This document shows, piece by piece, positions 27,706-35,624 of a stretch of 64,000 nt of DNA (position 1 is the first letter of the stretch; each line of letters starts with the position of its first letter). The notes beneath the pieces were generated by a model, which ran no database searches, was not told where the DNA came from, and worked only from the letters and a program-made list of their open reading frames with translations. Position numbers and translations under genes: made by a program. The DNA comes from Thermoplasmatales archaeon (GTDB lineage: Archaea; Thermoplasmatota; Thermoplasmata; Thermoplasmatales; Thermoplasmataceae), in NCBI GenBank assembly GCA_016806715.1, contig CP060531.1, forward strand, positions 1,659,966-1,723,965. Reading direction: 5' to 3'.

Positions 27706-28377
27706 CTATTTATTACCTGTAAGATTTTGCCCTTTCAGCCAATTATCAATTAAAAATCTGCATACGTTGTCTCCCGAAACCACTCTGTGTGTGGCAGTTA
27801 CATCACTGTCCAGCAGTTTCCTGAACAGGTCAGTCTCAACGGAACATGCCTCGCCGTAACGCTCTGATATAGCAAGAATGGGGCAGTTGTATTCCATCAG
27901 CTCAAATTTGTTTCCCCTCAGGTTCTTGTATTCAGCCATATAGCCATCGGAGTTCCTGAGTTCAACCAGTCTTTCAACCTTCTTCTCATCATCCAGTCCC
28001 GAGATTGCTTCAGAATATGGGCCATAAATCCTGGAAGACCTTAATCTCAGTATACGGTCCACATGTTCCCTGCCAAAGTTTTCCTCTATATAATTAAAAG
28101 CCTCCACCGCAAGTTCCTTATGCCCTCTTGAAAATGACTCAATTCCCTTTTCAGTTAGCCTGAAGAAACAACTGGGTCTACCTCTCCCGGAGTTTCTGTA
28201 CCGCCTGTCAACAAGGCCGCTTGACTCAAGCTTGACAATTTGCTTCAGCACTGCCACCTTTGAAATGTTCATAGTATCAGCAAGGCTTTTAAGCGAAATT
28301 TCCTTGTTTTTCTTAAGAATAACGATCAAATCTTCACTTAGAAGGGTATCAGGCAAGGTTTGTTTATCATAATCCAT
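27706..28377 (-). CDS. SufR-like winged-helix regulator with Fe-S type cysteine cluster
   Basis: 223 residues. The N-terminal winged helix (about 14-75) includes LKSLADTMNISKVAVLKQIVKLESSGLV and the RGRP signature at about 65-68, as in the SufR/DeoR-like family. The C-terminal domain has Cys165 and Cys178 separated by exactly 12 residues, then His197 and Cys206. SufR proteins bind a [4Fe-4S] cluster with a first spacing of C-x12-C, so an iron-sulfur or redox sensor is likely. No suf genes are in this window. A TATA-like element centred about 26 nt upstream indicates a leaderless start. Confidence 0.8.
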   Translation of the reverse strand: MDYDKQTLPDTLLSEDLIVILKKNKEISLKSLADTMNISKVAVLKQIVKLESSGLVDRRYRNSGRGRPSCFFRLTEKGIESFSRGHKELAVEAFNYIEENFGREHVDRILRLRSSRIYGPYSEAISGLDDEKKVERLVELRNSDGYMAEYKNLRGNKFELMEYNCPILAISERYGEACSVETDLFRKLLDSDVTATHRVVSGDNVCRFLIDNWLKGQNLTGNK

Positions 28378-28430
28378 GGATTGTAATGTGAGGATTAGTT
28401 ATTAAATTTTATGTAATTTAAGTTAACATA

Positions 28431-29045
28431 TTAGCATCCCTCGAATGCTTCAACCAGTTCTCTCACAGCCTCGCTTGCATCAGGGCTGTCATACACCCAT
28501 GAGATAACGCAGATTCCGTCAAGCCCAAATGGACATAGCTTCCTTGCATTGGCAGGATTAATACCACCTATGGCAAAAACAGGTACATGTATGTAATTTT
28601 TTATGTTATTTAAGACTTTAATGTCATACAATCCCGCATCCTTCTTCGAGGTAGTTTTGAAAAAAGGACCAAAAGAGACGTAGTCTGCACCGGATGATTG
28701 GGCCTCCAAAGCAATTTCCAGGCTTCCGTATGTGGAATACCCTATTATCTTGCCAGGAAGTCTTTTTCTCGCTTCTGTAAGCGGAATATCCTCTTTCCCG
28801 ATATGGAGGCCGTCTGCATTGGTCGAGAGCGCAAGCTCGATATCGTCATCAATAATGAATAACCGGTTGTATCTGTATGCCAACCGGGACAGCCTCTTTG
28901 CCACCTCAATCTTTTCCTTCATGGGGCTGGATTTGTCCCTGAACTGAAGCATGGATACTCCGGAAGAAAGAGCTTCCTCAGTCACGCTGAAGAATCTCTC
29001 CCCTCTTGATTCGGGTGTAATAAGGTAAATCCCCTGCAGTGTCAT
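28431..29045 (-). CDS. thiE: thiamine-phosphate synthase
   Basis: Couples HMP-pyrophosphate and thiazole phosphate to thiamine monophosphate. A TIM-barrel of 204 residues with LQFRDK, IIDDDIELALSTNADGLHIGKEDIP (pyrophosphate and Mg binding), YSTYGSLEIALEAQSSGADYVSFGPFF and FAIGGINPANA. It overlaps the stop of the upstream gene by 4 nt (ATGA). This is the bacterial-type single-domain ThiE; many archaea use a ThiN domain fused to ThiD instead, which is not seen here. Confidence 0.94.
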   Translation of the reverse strand: MTLQGIYLITPESRGERFFSVTEEALSSGVSMLQFRDKSSPMKEKIEVAKRLSRLAYRYNRLFIIDDDIELALSTNADGLHIGKEDIPLTEARKRLPGKIIGYSTYGSLEIALEAQSSGADYVSFGPFFKTTSKKDAGLYDIKVLNNIKNYIHVPVFAIGGINPANARKLCPFGLDGICVISWVYDSPDASEAVRELVEAFEGC

Positions 29046-30097
29046 TTAAGTTTCCTGTTTAGCGCCTGCTCTATTGCCTTCCAGAAGTCATCCTTACCCG
29101 GTGGGCCCAATTCTACTAGTCCCGCATTTCCATCCATTCGAATACCTTCAGACTTATCGACAATCTTTCCCGCAATCACTGCCGGCACATTCTTAGACCT
29201 GAGAACTTCGAGCAGGTCTTCTGCCCTTTTCTCTTTAACCGTTATTACCAGTGTCCCCTCGCTAATACTTGTAAGGGGATTCATGCCGAACAATTCACAT
29301 ATCTCCCTCACCTCATCAAAAACAGGAATTTTGTTCTCATGAACAATAAGTCCATTTCCGGAAGCGTAAGCTATCTCGAATAACGCCCCAAGTATGCCCC
29401 CCTCTGTGGCGTCGTGCATTGAGGTTACCCCGTCCGGACCAGTGCCAAACCTGGAGCATATAATGGAATCCTCAACCGTTGACATACTGTAGAATAGGTT
29501 TTTTCCCTTTTGCAGGACGGTACTTCCCAGGTTTTTTTCGATGTATTCTGGGAACAGCTGCGAGAATATGGATGCAGCTTCAAGTGCCACGGTTTTTGTT
29601 ATTATGATCGAATCGCCCGGCCTGGCCATTTCGGTTGTAATGTATCCGTCAAGCGGGCCGGTTGCCATCATGGTCGCACCGCCGACCATTGGGTAGCTGA
29701 CCCCCTGATATCTAGCTGTGTGGCCTGTTACTATTGAGACTCCATAGCGAAGAGCCTCCCGGTTGAAAGCATCCCAGAAGGCGTCGAATTCATCATCAGT
29801 TATCTGCGGAGGCAGGTTAAGATCAACCGTCATGTATTGTGGAAGGAGGCCGGATGTGCACAGGTCGGAGGCGAGGATATGGAATGCAAACCATGCAGCC
29901 TTATCCCATCCATACTCCGGAACAACATATATCGGATCGGTGGTGAGCACCATGACCATATTGTCGGAGAGTTTCACCACCCCTACATCGACTCCATTCC
30001 TCGGTGGAACAAGCACCAGGGGTGAAGTGGCACCTATCCTGCTCAATATCTTCTGCTCAAAAAATTCCTTGGAAACCTTCCCGAATTTATCACTCAT
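29042..30097 (-). CDS. AIR-synthase/HypE-ThiL superfamily protein in thiamine operon
   Basis: 351 residues with the PurM/SelD/ThiL/HypE fold: an N-terminal ATP-binding half with PPRNGVDVGVVKLSD and LTTDPIY (metal/ATP Asp), then DLCTSGLLPQYMTVDLNLP, and a C-terminal half with GPDGVTSMHDATEGGILGALFEIA and ISEGTLVITV. The closest resemblance is to HypE, but the protein ends NRKLK and lacks the C-terminal PRIC cysteine that HypE needs to carry the carbamoyl/cyano group. Translation is coupled to thiD (8-nt overlap) and thiE (4-nt overlap). I therefore infer a thiamine-monophosphate kinase-like (ThiL) role rather than hydrogenase maturation; this is inference from context. Confidence 0.8.
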   Translation of the reverse strand: MSDKFGKVSKEFFEQKILSRIGATSPLVLVPPRNGVDVGVVKLSDNMVMVLTTDPIYVVPEYGWDKAAWFAFHILASDLCTSGLLPQYMTVDLNLPPQITDDEFDAFWDAFNREALRYGVSIVTGHTARYQGVSYPMVGGATMMATGPLDGYITTEMARPGDSIIITKTVALEAASIFSQLFPEYIEKNLGSTVLQKGKNLFYSMSTVEDSIICSRFGTGPDGVTSMHDATEGGILGALFEIAYASGNGLIVHENKIPVFDEVREICELFGMNPLTSISEGTLVITVKEKRAEDLLEVLRSKNVPAVIAGKIVDKSEGIRMDGNAGLVELGPPGKDDFWKAIEQALNRKLK

Positions 30098-30890
30098 CTT
30101 TATCCCTCCAGAAATGATTCAGCGATCCGTATCCTTTCCCCATTGTAAAGGAGTTCTCTATTGCCCCCTGCAGGTAAGCTCTTGCAAGTTCAACGGCTTT
30201 TAAAAGCGGCTTTCCAAGAGCCAAGTACGAACATATGGCAGCGGACAGAGTATCACCGGTTCCATGGCTGTTGATAGTTTTCACTCTTCTTTCCGGGTAA
30301 ACGTAGACTTTTCCATTTATGCTCAGGAAATCTTCAACAGTGTCACCTTCCAGGTGACCTCCCTTGATCAATACTCCCAAACCATACTCTTCTGACAGCC
30401 TCAATGACGCTGTTTGTGCCTCTTCACTATTGCCTATTTTTCTTCCTGACAGCCTTTCCGCCTCCGGGATGTTCGGTGTGACTAAACCTGCAACCGGAAA
30501 AAGCAAATTTATCATGGCATCGACTGCATCGTCCTTAAGAAGAACTGCACCGGTCTTGGATATCATGACAGGGTCTATTATTATGCCGGAAACAGAATGA
30601 TCCCGCAATCCAGAAGATACAGCCGAAATTGTGTTACTGCTGTAAAGCATTCCTGTTTTTACCGAATCAGCACCCATGTCAGAAAGTATGGCATCAATCT
30701 GTTTTATTATGAAGTCTGGCGGAACCTCAAATATCCCGGATACCTGCGTGCTGTTCTGAGCGGTCAGGGCAACTATCACTGAGGTACCGAACACCGAAAG
30801 AGAGGTCATTGTCTTGAGGTCAGCTTGAATTCCAGCTCCACCACCGGAGTCCGACCCAGCTACAGACATCGCCCTTGGAACCCTGTTCAT
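30090..30890 (-). CDS. thiD: hydroxymethylpyrimidine (phosphate) kinase
   Basis: Phosphorylates HMP and HMP-phosphate. Ribokinase-like, 266 residues: AGSDSGGGAGIQADLK (substrate loop), ALTAQNSTQV, GMLYS, DPVMISKTGAVLL, TPNIPEAE and the anion-hole motif NSHGTGDTLSAAI near residue 215. There is no ThiN or ThiE fusion. It is the first gene of thiD-(ThiL-like)-thiE. A TATA element at 30910-30919 (minus strand) lies about 25 nt before the ATG; no leader long enough for a TPP riboswitch exists. Confidence 0.94.
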   Translation of the reverse strand: MNRVPRAMSVAGSDSGGGAGIQADLKTMTSLSVFGTSVIVALTAQNSTQVSGIFEVPPDFIIKQIDAILSDMGADSVKTGMLYSSNTISAVSSGLRDHSVSGIIIDPVMISKTGAVLLKDDAVDAMINLLFPVAGLVTPNIPEAERLSGRKIGNSEEAQTASLRLSEEYGLGVLIKGGHLEGDTVEDFLSINGKVYVYPERRVKTINSHGTGDTLSAAICSYLALGKPLLKAVELARAYLQGAIENSFTMGKGYGSLNHFWRDKDE

Positions 30891-30894
30891 GTTT

Positions 30895-30919
30895 TTATAT
30901 TGTTAAGTTGTTAATATAA
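30895..30919. promoter_or_regulatory. inverted repeat over the thiD TATA box
   Basis: Arms TTATATT (30895-30901) and AATATAA (30913-30919) are separated by 11 nt containing a half-repeated TTAAC tract. The right arm is the likely TATA box of thiD and the left arm sits 4-10 nt before the start codon. A protein binding this element would block transcription, so it is a candidate operator. AT-rich symmetry can also arise by chance. Confidence 0.4.
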
Positions 30920-31020
30920 GATCACTGGGACCTTACTCTGTTCCATAATAAAGCTTCACAAAATGAGTTGCCATACAGAATGATGCGAAATTTCTTATTA
31001 ACAAGCCAGCGAGTCATATA

Positions 31021-31270
31021 CATGAAGCAGATCGTAAAATTAGCTAAAAAACGTGTGAATTATACCAAACGAAAATGGGGCTTGATAAAAATATGGCGGG
31101 ACGCGGAGACCTTTAATTTTACCCTTAAAATTAAGGTTATTTTGCCTTCCATTGTAAGGCAGAGACTTCGCTCTATCATACGAATATTGAAGCACTCGGC
31201 GTATGAATATATCGGTTCAGGGGCAAAGTTCAAGGAGGAATGCAGTAATGCATCGCAATCCCGGAACTGA
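31021..31270 (+). CDS. possible small basic protein (doubtful)
   Basis: An open frame of 82 codons from ATG 31021, with a TATA-like TTCTTATTAACAA about 26 nt upstream (the spacing of leaderless genes here). The product is very basic (KLAKKRVNYTKRKW, RQRLRSIIRILK) and matches no family I know. Three strong hairpins lie inside the frame, so a structured RNA is an alternative reading of the same transcript. The longer TTG-initiated frame from 30968 is less likely. Confidence 0.3.
31109..31205. ncRNA. candidate structured RNA: three consecutive hairpins
   Basis: The first hairpin, 31109-31137, is a 12-bp stem (ACCTT.AATTTTA / TAAAATTAAGGT) with one bulged T and a CCCT loop. The second is TGCCTT/AAGGCA at 31143-31161. 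The third is CATACG/CGTATG at 31177-31205 with an internal loop. Three stems within 97 nt in a 413-nt gap between thiD and lipB is more structure than expected. Strand and function are unknown; it is not a tRNA, 5S or SRP RNA as far as I can see. Confidence 0.35.
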
Positions 31271-31276
31271 TAATAT

Positions 31277-31288
31277 ATTTTAATAAAT
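31277..31288 (+). promoter_or_regulatory. TATA box for lipB (leaderless GTG start)
   Basis: TTTTAATAAATC centred about 23 nt before the GTG start at 31304. No Shine-Dalgarno is present, so the lipB mRNA probably starts at its GTG. Confidence 0.5.
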
Positions 31289-31303
31289 CTCGCATTAAGT
31301 CTT

Positions 31304-31990
31304 GTGGATGTAATATTGAATCTGGGTGTCCAGGATTACAAAAGCATCCTGGAATTCCAGCGTACTCTGGTCGACCTCAGAAACCAGGATAGAATTGGCG
31401 ATACCATAATCTTTGTCGAACACCCTGACACTTATACTGCTGGAATACACCGGGATGAGGGAGCAATGCTTGATCGCACAATTCCAGTGGTGTACGTCGA
31501 ACGAGGCGGGGCATACACTTTCCACGGCCCTGGACAGGTTGTTATCTACCTTATAATAAACATGAAGGAGAGGAAAATCAACATACGGGATCTGATAATT
31601 CTAGTCCAGAATTCTGTTATATCCGTATTATCCGAGTACGGGATCATGGCTGATGGAAGACTGAATAAGGAAACCGGGGTATGGGTAAACAACAGGAAGA
31701 TTTGTTCAATAGGCTTTGCAATCCGGGAATTTTCATCTTACCATGGCATTGCACTCAATGTTTCCACAGACCTGGGAAAATTCTACAGCATCATGCCATG
31801 CGGATTTAATGCTGATATCATGACCAGCGTCAGGAAGGAAACTGGTTTAGATATTGAAGCAGAAGAAGTCAGAATCAAGCTAGAGCATTCGCTCGCAGAA
31901 GCATTACAAATAAAGGGATTTAAGAAATATTCAAAAATAAATGAATTCCTTCAGGAATTCAATGTGCAATTGTCTGGGACTGTTCCCTGA
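31304..31990 (+). CDS. lipB: lipoyl(octanoyl) transferase
   Basis: Transfers octanoyl from an acyl carrier to lipoyl domains. 228 residues with ERGGAYTFHGPGQVVIY (substrate pocket), RKICSIGFAIREFSSYHGIALNV (catalytic Lys in the first part, His in the second) and MPCGF (catalytic Cys). These are the LipB signatures, distinct from LplA. The start is GTG at 31304 with TATA 23 nt upstream. The last 32 nt overlap the convergent aldehyde dehydrogenase gene. No lipoyl-dependent dehydrogenase is encoded in this window. Confidence 0.92.
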   Translation: MDVILNLGVQDYKSILEFQRTLVDLRNQDRIGDTIIFVEHPDTYTAGIHRDEGAMLDRTIPVVYVERGGAYTFHGPGQVVIYLIINMKERKINIRDLIILVQNSVISVLSEYGIMADGRLNKETGVWVNNRKICSIGFAIREFSSYHGIALNVSTDLGKFYSIMPCGFNADIMTSVRKETGLDIEAEEVRIKLEHSLAEALQIKGFKKYSKINEFLQEFNVQLSGTVP

Positions 31991-33506
31991 GGAATTGCTG
32001 GAGATAGTAGAACGAACCTGTGCCCTTGCCGCTTACTCCACTCATTTTCCATCCAACGAACGGCTGGGAGCCAACCATTGCACCAGTAGATCCTCCACTG
32101 GTCCTGTTGGCATATAAAACGCCGACATCAGCTGATGCAAAATATTTCTCAATTTCCGAAAGGTCTTCTGAGAAAAGCCCGCCTGTAAGCCCATAGTCCG
32201 ACGAATTTACTTTCTGGATGGCTTCATCAATGCTCTTCACCTTGGATATTGCCAGTATTGGCAGGAAAAGTTCGTCCTTCAAAACGAATGAGTCATCCTT
32301 GAGATCAGCTACTACTGTAGGTTCGACATAGTAGCCATCTCCATCCATAGCTTTCCCTCCAAGGAGAATCTTTCCTTCTTTGGATATTTTCGGGATTAAT
32401 GACCTGTATTTTTCAAAAGCACCGGCATTCACAACTGGCGTGACAAAGGTGTCCTTCTTTCTGGGATCTCCAACCTGCATCTTCTTTACTCTTTCCACCA
32501 GCATAGGTACAAACTTGTCGTATACTGATTCGTGAACATAGACCAGCGAGCAGGCGCTGCATTTCTGTCCGGAGTATCCGAACGCCGCTCTTGCGGTTCC
32601 CTCAACTGCTTTAGAAAGATCCGCCTTGGATGACACGATTATAGCATCCTTGCCGCCCATTTCTGTTACTACTACCCTTGGATGTTTTTCAGTTGCTTTT
32701 CTGTACAGAGACATCCCGACTTCTCTTGAACCGGTGAAGACGAATCCAGACACAAGTTCACTTTCGCTGAGTTTCTGCCCCACTATACTCCCGGAACCGG
32801 CCAGGTAGGCAAGTACGTTCTCCGGAACGCCTGCTTCGTGAAGTATTTTTATACCGAGATACGAAGATAACGGTATGTCACTCGAAGGCTTCAGAACAAC
32901 CGAGTTTCCAACGACCAGTGGGCCAACGGTCATGCCAATGGTTATGGAGTAGAAATTGAACGGTGGAATGACAGCGAAAACACCGTACGGTTTCATTATG
33001 CTCTGGCTCTCCTCGTTCTTGTAACCTTTCCCGGTAAACTTTGCAAAACCCTCATTTTCAAGTAGATTCAGTGAATAAAACCTCATGAAGTCTATAGCTT
33101 CGTCCACGTCACCCATTGCTTCATACCGGTTCTTTCCATTCTCGTATGCAAGCAGTGCCGCAAGCAGGAATTTTCTTTTGCTCATGATGTCTGCAGCGTT
33201 AAGAAGGATTCTGGAGCGTTCAACGTATCCGAAGTTATACCAGTTCCTGTATGATGAGTGCAGTATCTTCAGGGTCTTTTCTACAGTTTCCGGTGAAGAC
33301 ATCTGAAATGTGGCAATCTCTTTACCATCTATGGGAGAGATGTCCTTGATTTTCTGTTTCTCTCTCACTTCTCCATTAGCCAGATTAGGATATTCTTTTG
33401 AAAAATAGCTTTCGGCCTGTTTTAATGCATTTTCGTACAGACTGTCGAATTCCTTTTCCTTACCCGAGTCCCTCATTTTAATAAAAGTGTTTTCATTATC
33501 AAACAT
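31959..33506 (-). CDS. aldehyde dehydrogenase, 1-pyrroline-5-carboxylate dehydrogenase type
   Basis: 515 residues of the ALDH superfamily. Visible are the NAD-binding tract VFTGSREVG, the general-base Glu in TEMGGKDA, the nucleophile Cys in YSGQKCSACS and PVLAISK-like ELFLPILA. The C-terminus NRTSGGSTGAMVGSQPFVGWKMSG...GSFYYLQQF resembles P5C dehydrogenase (RocA/PruA), which oxidises glutamate semialdehyde to glutamate in proline/arginine breakdown. A partner proline dehydrogenase is not in the window, so the substrate stays inferred. Upstream are a GGAG tract and a CCTAATAGG palindrome (33574-33582). Confidence 0.88.
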   Translation of the reverse strand: MFDNENTFIKMRDSGKEKEFDSLYENALKQAESYFSKEYPNLANGEVREKQKIKDISPIDGKEIATFQMSSPETVEKTLKILHSSYRNWYNFGYVERSRILLNAADIMSKRKFLLAALLAYENGKNRYEAMGDVDEAIDFMRFYSLNLLENEGFAKFTGKGYKNEESQSIMKPYGVFAVIPPFNFYSITIGMTVGPLVVGNSVVLKPSSDIPLSSYLGIKILHEAGVPENVLAYLAGSGSIVGQKLSESELVSGFVFTGSREVGMSLYRKATEKHPRVVVTEMGGKDAIIVSSKADLSKAVEGTARAAFGYSGQKCSACSLVYVHESVYDKFVPMLVERVKKMQVGDPRKKDTFVTPVVNAGAFEKYRSLIPKISKEGKILLGGKAMDGDGYYVEPTVVADLKDDSFVLKDELFLPILAISKVKSIDEAIQKVNSSDYGLTGGLFSEDLSEIEKYFASADVGVLYANRTSGGSTGAMVGSQPFVGWKMSGVSGKGTGSFYYLQQFLREQSQTIAH

Positions 33507-33573
33507 ATCATCACTGACTCCTTTCCGTCTTTCGGTATATGGTAATACCTTTTTCGCTTAAAAATTCAAGCAT

Positions 33574-33582
33574 CCTAATAGG
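33574..33582. promoter_or_regulatory. CCTAATAGG palindrome upstream of aldehyde dehydrogenase
   Basis: An odd-centred palindrome (CCTA-A-TAGG) about 70 nt before the dehydrogenase ATG, just upstream of an AT-rich TATA-like stretch (33550-33566). The same core with longer arms occurs at 49749-49773 and, with a 2-nt centre, at 57929-57946. Confidence 0.3.
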
Positions 33583-33765
33583 TATTGAGGCAAAAATCAT
33601 TAAGGAATCATAGCCAACAGGTTAGGATTTCCTTTAATGGCACAGACTGGACACTTTTGAAGTGTTCACATATCTGATTCTAAAACTCCCCGGATTCTAT
33701 CAGGGCAATAATAACCTGCTTGAATCCGGTATACCACATAACGCGCTATTATGCTGCAGGTCAAT

Positions 33766-35472
33766 TTATCTGGAAATAAGTTTCTTGAAATTGTTGAAGT
33801 CCAGGGTATTAATGACCTGTTTGCCCTCAAGCCAGCCTCTTCTGGCAATGGCTGTAGCAAATCTTATGTTAGTAAGGCCAGAAATATTGTGTGCATCGCT
33901 TCCCAGGCTGAACATTATACCGGAATCTTTTGCCCTCCTCACTATATCTGCAGGCAGGTCAGATCGGTATGGATCGCCGTTTATTTCAAGGAACACGCCG
34001 TTTATTGCGCATTCTTCAATTATTCTGTCAAGATTCAGCTTGTATGGTTCCCGCTTGCCGATGATCCTTCCCGTCGGGTGTGCAATACCATTTACCAGGC
34101 CAGACTTTATCGCTTTCAATACCCTGCTTGTGTTTTCACTCTCATCGTTTGATATGTATTGATGAAGGGATGCAAGCACAAAGTCCATCTCTTCTAGTAT
34201 CTGTCTGCCCAGATCCAGCGTACCATCCTTGAGTATTTCCAGCTCTACTCCCTTAAGCGCGTGAAAAGCGAGTCTCGAAGAGGCTTCTTCTATACGCTGA
34301 TTCATCTCCCTGAATCGTGCATCATCAAGTCCGTTTGCAACTTTAAGTCCCTCGCTGTGGTTTGTTATCACCATGTACTCAAGACCATTTTCCTTGCCTC
34401 GTGTTATCATCTCATCCAGAGTATTCAATCCGTCACTATCTTTTGTATGCACATGCAAATCTCCCCTGATCTGTTCATACCCGACTATTCCGGGCAGGTC
34501 GCCCTTGATGGCAGCTTCAATTTCACCTGTGTTTTCCCTTAATTCCGGTTCAATGTAATCCATACCGAGCTTTCGGTAGATTTCTGACTCAGTTTTTCCA
34601 GCTACTTGAACATGGTCTCTGTAGAGGCCATACTCATTCAGCTTCATGCCAGAAGATATTGCTATATTCCTGATGTTTATATTGTGTTCCTTGCTGCCGG
34701 TGAAATACTGGAGTGCAGCGCCAAATGAACCCTCATCTATGAATCTGAGGTCGCAAGTGATTCCCAGCTTCAAGTTGACAGTGATCTTCGAGTCACCCCT
34801 GACAACAATTCCCGAAACATAATCGGAGCTCGTGAACGCATTCCCTGCCCTTGTCCAGTCCCTTGCAGTGGCAAGAATGTCCACATCACCTATTGTCTCC
34901 TTCATCCTCCTCGTGGACCCGGCAATGACTACTTTATCAAAAAGGCCTGACCTGTCCAGGAAATTCTTGATCTCCATGATATCTCCATATGCTTTTCCGA
35001 GCGGTATTCTTGTTGGCCCCGCTGACATTAGCACATTCAGTGCACTTGAGATATTTTTCTCTGTCTTCACTCCAAAACCCGGCAGTCCTGCTATTCTATG
35101 TGAGTTAATTGCTTCAGCTAAGCCTGGAATATCTGTAATTCCGAGGTTTGTGTAGAGCGCAGCTATTTTTTTCGGCCCCATTCCCTGCAATTTTCTCAGG
35201 TTCTTGAAATCAATCGGATATTTCTTCTTGAGATTATCATAGGCTTCGATCCTGCCATCCTCAATGTACTGCCTTATCTTCTTTTCAATGGCGTTTCCTA
35301 CACCGTCGATCTTTCTGAGTTCATTTCTCCTGCTTATTTCCCTTATATCTTCTCCCAGCCCGGAGATAGAAGCTGATACCTTCCGGTAGGCCAGTGATTC
35401 CCACTTCTGTCCCTCTATCTCCTCCATGTCTGCCAGTTCAGAGAAAATTTCTGCAAGTTCTTCGTTGAACAC
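33766..35472 (-). CDS. polX: DNA polymerase/3'-5' exonuclease PolX
   Basis: A family X polymerase for short-gap repair with a C-terminal PHP exonuclease domain. 568 residues: two HhH motifs (IDGVGNAIEKKI and LQGMGPKKIAALY), the nucleotidyltransferase motif GSTRRMKETIGDVDILAT with the DxD metal ligands near residue 200, then the PHP domain with DLHVHTKDSDG, NHSEG and SLGSDAHN metal sites. The length and order match bacterial and archaeal PolX. The start is a GTG at 35472 with a TATA-like AGTAATTAATGC about 25 nt upstream. Confidence 0.94.
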   Translation of the reverse strand: MFNEELAEIFSELADMEEIEGQKWESLAYRKVSASISGLGEDIREISRRNELRKIDGVGNAIEKKIRQYIEDGRIEAYDNLKKKYPIDFKNLRKLQGMGPKKIAALYTNLGITDIPGLAEAINSHRIAGLPGFGVKTEKNISSALNVLMSAGPTRIPLGKAYGDIMEIKNFLDRSGLFDKVVIAGSTRRMKETIGDVDILATARDWTRAGNAFTSSDYVSGIVVRGDSKITVNLKLGITCDLRFIDEGSFGAALQYFTGSKEHNINIRNIAISSGMKLNEYGLYRDHVQVAGKTESEIYRKLGMDYIEPELRENTGEIEAAIKGDLPGIVGYEQIRGDLHVHTKDSDGLNTLDEMITRGKENGLEYMVITNHSEGLKVANGLDDARFREMNQRIEEASSRLAFHALKGVELEILKDGTLDLGRQILEEMDFVLASLHQYISNDESENTSRVLKAIKSGLVNGIAHPTGRIIGKREPYKLNLDRIIEECAINGVFLEINGDPYRSDLPADIVRRAKDSGIMFSLGSDAHNISGLTNIRFATAIARRGWLEGKQVINTLDFNNFKKLISR

Positions 35473-35624
35473 TGTTAAACATGCAGAGAAGCATTAATTA
35501 CTTTTACAAAAGGGGTCAAAGATGAATACAAAAATGATTAATTTGGAAATATCCTCGACAACCTTACTATACAGTGGCCATAGAGAAGCACACTTGGGCT
35601 CATCGGGATATCTATGCCAGGAAG

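Noticed and set aside
29042-30097. Annotating this gene as hydrogenase maturation factor hypE
   Set aside because: The C-terminal PRIC cysteine is absent and it is coupled to thiD and thiE; only a superfamily-level call is justified.
30891-30960. TPP riboswitch before thiD
   Set aside because: No CTGAGA-type or other conserved THI-box element, and the TATA box leaves practically no leader.
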